Shown here: positions 14,787 through 16,459 of the stretch, one piece after another
Numbering within the stretch: the stretch's first letter is position 1
How the letters are laid out: each line of letters starts with the position of its first letter
NCBI GenBank assembly: GCA_003500765.1
Contig: DNQL01000171.1
Location: 1 to 16,459, forward strand
DNA: 16,459 nt
Direction: 5' to 3'
DNA from: Elusimicrobiota bacterium
Lineage (GTDB): Bacteria > Elusimicrobiota > Elusimicrobia > Elusimicrobiales > UBA9959
The notes under the pieces: generated by a model
What the model was told of the DNA's origin: nothing
Databases searched by the model: none
The model's input: the letters and a program-made list of their open reading frames with translations, nothing else
Made by a program: the position numbers and the translations under genes

Positions 14787-15484
14787 TATTTCCTCCCCGA
14801 TTCGCGCGACGCGGCTTCGCGCTCGGCCAGGGCTTTCTCCCTGGCCTGCAGCTCGGCCCGCTGCCGCTCGAAAGTCTTTATCAGCTCCGCCTTTTTCAGG
14901 GCGAACTCGTCTTCCATTATCTTCTCGCGGGCGTCCAGGGCCCTGGCCTTCTCGACCCGGGCCTTCTCCTGGGCCTGCGCCCTCAGCTCGAGTTCGCGGC
15001 TCTTCTCCTCCCAGGAGGAGAGCATCTCCTGCTCTTTCTTATTGAGCTTGTCGTAAAGTTCCTGCATCCGCGCGACGTACCTGGAGTTCAGTTCGCTCTC
15101 GCTCTCGGCGCCGGCGGCGCGGGCGTCGGCCAGTTCGGCCTCCTTGCGCCTTAGGGCGTCGGCGAGCTCGGTCATCTTCTTATGCAGCCCGGCGCGCTCC
15201 GCGTCCCCGGCGGCGACGCGGTCCTTGAGGTCCCGGATCTGGGCCTCCAGCACGGCGACTTTCTCCGCGTGTTCGCGCTCGGCGATGGCCAGGCGGCCGG
15301 CGTAGCCCGACTCGTACTCGCCCAGCACCTTCTCCATCGAGGTAACCTCGTCCCCGAACTCTTCTATCAGCGCGCTGACGTGCACGGCGGCGGGGTTCTT
15401 CTCGTCCCAGAGCCTGCGGGACAGGGCCTGCAGGTTGCGCACCAGGTCCAGCGGCACGCATTTGACGGCTTTTTCCTTTTCCAT
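14786..15484 (-). CDS. Hypothetical coiled-coil protein B
   Basis: This 232-residue protein has no recognisable family. Residues 1-60 form a less charged helical head (LDLVRNLQALSRRLWDEK at 13-30, VHVSALIEEFGDEV at 34-47), and residues 65-232 are a nearly continuous Glu/Lys/Arg/Ala-rich, proline-free coiled coil with few aromatics. No signal peptide or membrane segment is present, so it should be cytoplasmic. The start is one base after the stop of coiled-coil gene A, with AAGGG about 11 bases upstream, and its stop overlaps the start of the two-helix membrane gene. The three genes are thus one translation-coupled unit leading to the export genes. A filament-forming or scaffold role is only an inference from shape. 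Confidence 0.82.
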   Translation of the reverse strand: MEKEKAVKCVPLDLVRNLQALSRRLWDEKNPAAVHVSALIEEFGDEVTSMEKVLGEYESGYAGRLAIAEREHAEKVAVLEAQIRDLKDRVAAGDAERAGLHKKMTELADALRRKEAELADARAAGAESESELNSRYVARMQELYDKLNKKEQEMLSSWEEKSRELELRAQAQEKARVEKARALDAREKIMEDEFALKKAELIKTFERQRAELQAREKALAEREAASRESGRK

Positions 15485-15485
15485 A

Positions 15486-16459
15486 TTATTTCTTACCCTT
15501 GTACTCGGCTATCGCGCGGGAGAGCTCGATGCGCATCTTCTCGAGCTCGGCCGATTTGCGCGCGTACTCCTTATCCAGTTCCAGCCTCCGGGCCTCAAGG
15601 TCCCGTTCCCTGGCGGCGTCGGCGCGGCGCATCTCGCCTATCTCCTGGTCGATAGCCGCGGCCCTGGTCGCCAGTTCGGCCTGCCGTGCGTCCAGTTCCA
15701 GCTGCTTGCGCCCGTAGACGGCCTCGCGCTCCTTGAGCATCCGGTCCTTGCTGCCGGCCAGCTCTTCCAGCCGGGCCAGGCGCTCCTCGTAATCCTTGCG
15801 GGTCTGCTCGACCTGTTTGAAGTAGCCCTCTTCCAGTTCGAGCTGGCGCTTCTGGAACTCGGCGATGACGTCCTTGAACTTCTCCTCCTGCTCGGCCAGC
15901 TGCCGGACCACTATCTCGGCGGACTCCTGCCTGTGGGCGATGAGCTGCCGCTCGAGGTCGGCTATCTTGAGGCCGGCGGCCTCAGTGTATTTCTCCCGCT
16001 TCGAGAGTTCCGCCAGCAGGCGGTCCTTCTCGGCGGCGGAGGCTTCGCGGGACTTGGCGAGCTCCAGCTCGTAATCGTCGCGCATGGAGGCGATCTCCTC
16101 CTCGGCCATGGCTATCTTCCTGATCAGCCCCTCGGTGGCTTTCTCCACCGCGGCCCGGGTGCGGGCGTCCAGCTCGGCGGCGTGGGATTCGCGCAGGGCC
16201 AGCGTCTCTTCCTTGTGCTCGCGCACCTTCTGCATCATCTCATCGAAGACGCGGGCGGAGCGGGTGCCGGCCGTCGCGGCCTCTTCGCGCAGCAGGTTGA
16301 TGTTGGCGCGCAGGGCCTCGTTCTCTTCGCGGAGCTGCGCCAGGCGCACCTCGACCGTCTTCCCGCTCTGCTCGGACTTGCGGGCGTACTCGGCTTCGAG
16401 CGCGGCGCGCAGCTGCGCGGTCTCGTCCTCGAGCTCGGCCCGCCTCGACTCGTAGCGGC
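15486..16459 (-). CDS. Hypothetical long coiled-coil protein A, partial (5' end outside window)
   Basis: The frame is open to the window edge, so 323 residues of the C-terminal part are visible and the true start lies outside. A GTG at 16349 is an internal valine rather than a convincing start. The whole visible part is a continuous helix rich in Glu, Ala, Arg, Lys and Leu, with no proline and very few aromatics, typical of a long coiled-coil rod. No membrane segment or catalytic motif is present. The hexapeptide EYARKS occurs near the visible N-terminal end (16374-16391) and again near the C-terminus (15552-15569). The protein ends in AEYKGKK, one base before the start of coiled-coil gene B. 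Family unknown; SMC-like, bactofilin-associated or cytoskeletal rods are possible structural analogues, but no ATPase motif is visible. Confidence 0.8.
   Translation of the reverse strand, partial: RYESRRAELEDETAQLRAALEAEYARKSEQSGKTVEVRLAQLREENEALRANINLLREEAATAGTRSARVFDEMMQKVREHKEETLALRESHAAELDARTRAAVEKATEGLIRKIAMAEEEIASMRDDYELELAKSREASAAEKDRLLAELSKREKYTEAAGLKIADLERQLIAHRQESAEIVVRQLAEQEEKFKDVIAEFQKRQLELEEGYFKQVEQTRKDYEERLARLEELAGSKDRMLKEREAVYGRKQLELDARQAELATRAAAIDQEIGEMRRADAARERDLEARRLELDKEYARKSAELEKMRIELSRAIAEYKGKK

Noticed and set aside
14097..15056. Long plus-strand open frame (319 codons)
   Set aside because: Antisense to the Wza-like, two-helix and coiled-coil B genes; the Ser/Arg-rich translation mirrors the Glu/Ala/Leu codons of the opposite strand.

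Overview
The window is a surface or exopolysaccharide assembly locus from a GC-rich (about 60% by eye) bacterium. A Wza-family export protein with a signal peptide, followed directly by a Wzc-type chain-length tyrosine kinase, points to a diderm (two-membrane) cell. The phylum cannot be fixed from this sequence; an uncultured diderm lineage such as Elusimicrobiota would fit, but that is a weak inference. Fourteen protein genes are supported, two of them cut by the window edges. I see no RNA genes, insertion sequences, CRISPR arrays or phage genes, and no gene-free stretch longer than 110 bases.

Layout. (1) Positions 1-3877, minus strand: a tightly packed run that reads GT4 glycosyltransferase, large GT-C-like membrane protein, AsnB-type amidotransferase (3' end outside the window). 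(2) Positions 3988-6493, plus strand: two more GT4 glycosyltransferases, divergent from run 1. (3) Positions 6447-7757, minus strand: a MurJ/MviN-fold flippase that overlaps the preceding glycosyltransferase tail to tail. (4) Positions 7803-9319, plus strand: a MetW-like methyltransferase translationally coupled to a CDP-alcohol phosphotransferase-family membrane protein. (5) Positions 9286-16459, minus strand: two coiled-coil proteins, a two-helix membrane protein with helical tails, the Wza-like exporter, the Wzc-like kinase, an O-antigen ligase/polymerase-family protein and a GT2 glycosyltransferase, almost all overlapping or within a few bases of each other.

How it works together (inference from families). 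The GT4 and GT2 enzymes, and perhaps the GT-C-like protein, build and decorate a lipid-linked oligosaccharide. The flippase moves it across the inner membrane. The Wzy/WaaL-like protein polymerises or ligates it, the Wzc-like kinase controls chain length, and the Wza-like protein forms the export route. The amidotransferase, methyltransferase and CDP-alcohol enzyme probably modify the glycan. No standard initiating sugar-phosphate transferase (WbaP/PglC or WecA type), nucleotide-sugar pathway or Wzb-type phosphatase is visible here.

Points most worth a second look: a coiled-coil/membrane trio immediately upstream of the exporter; a CDP-alcohol enzyme lacking the fourth aspartate of its signature; AT-rich TATAAT boxes so close to two start codons that their transcripts may be leaderless; and two tail-to-tail gene overlaps with hairpin terminators apparently embedded in the opposing coding sequence.
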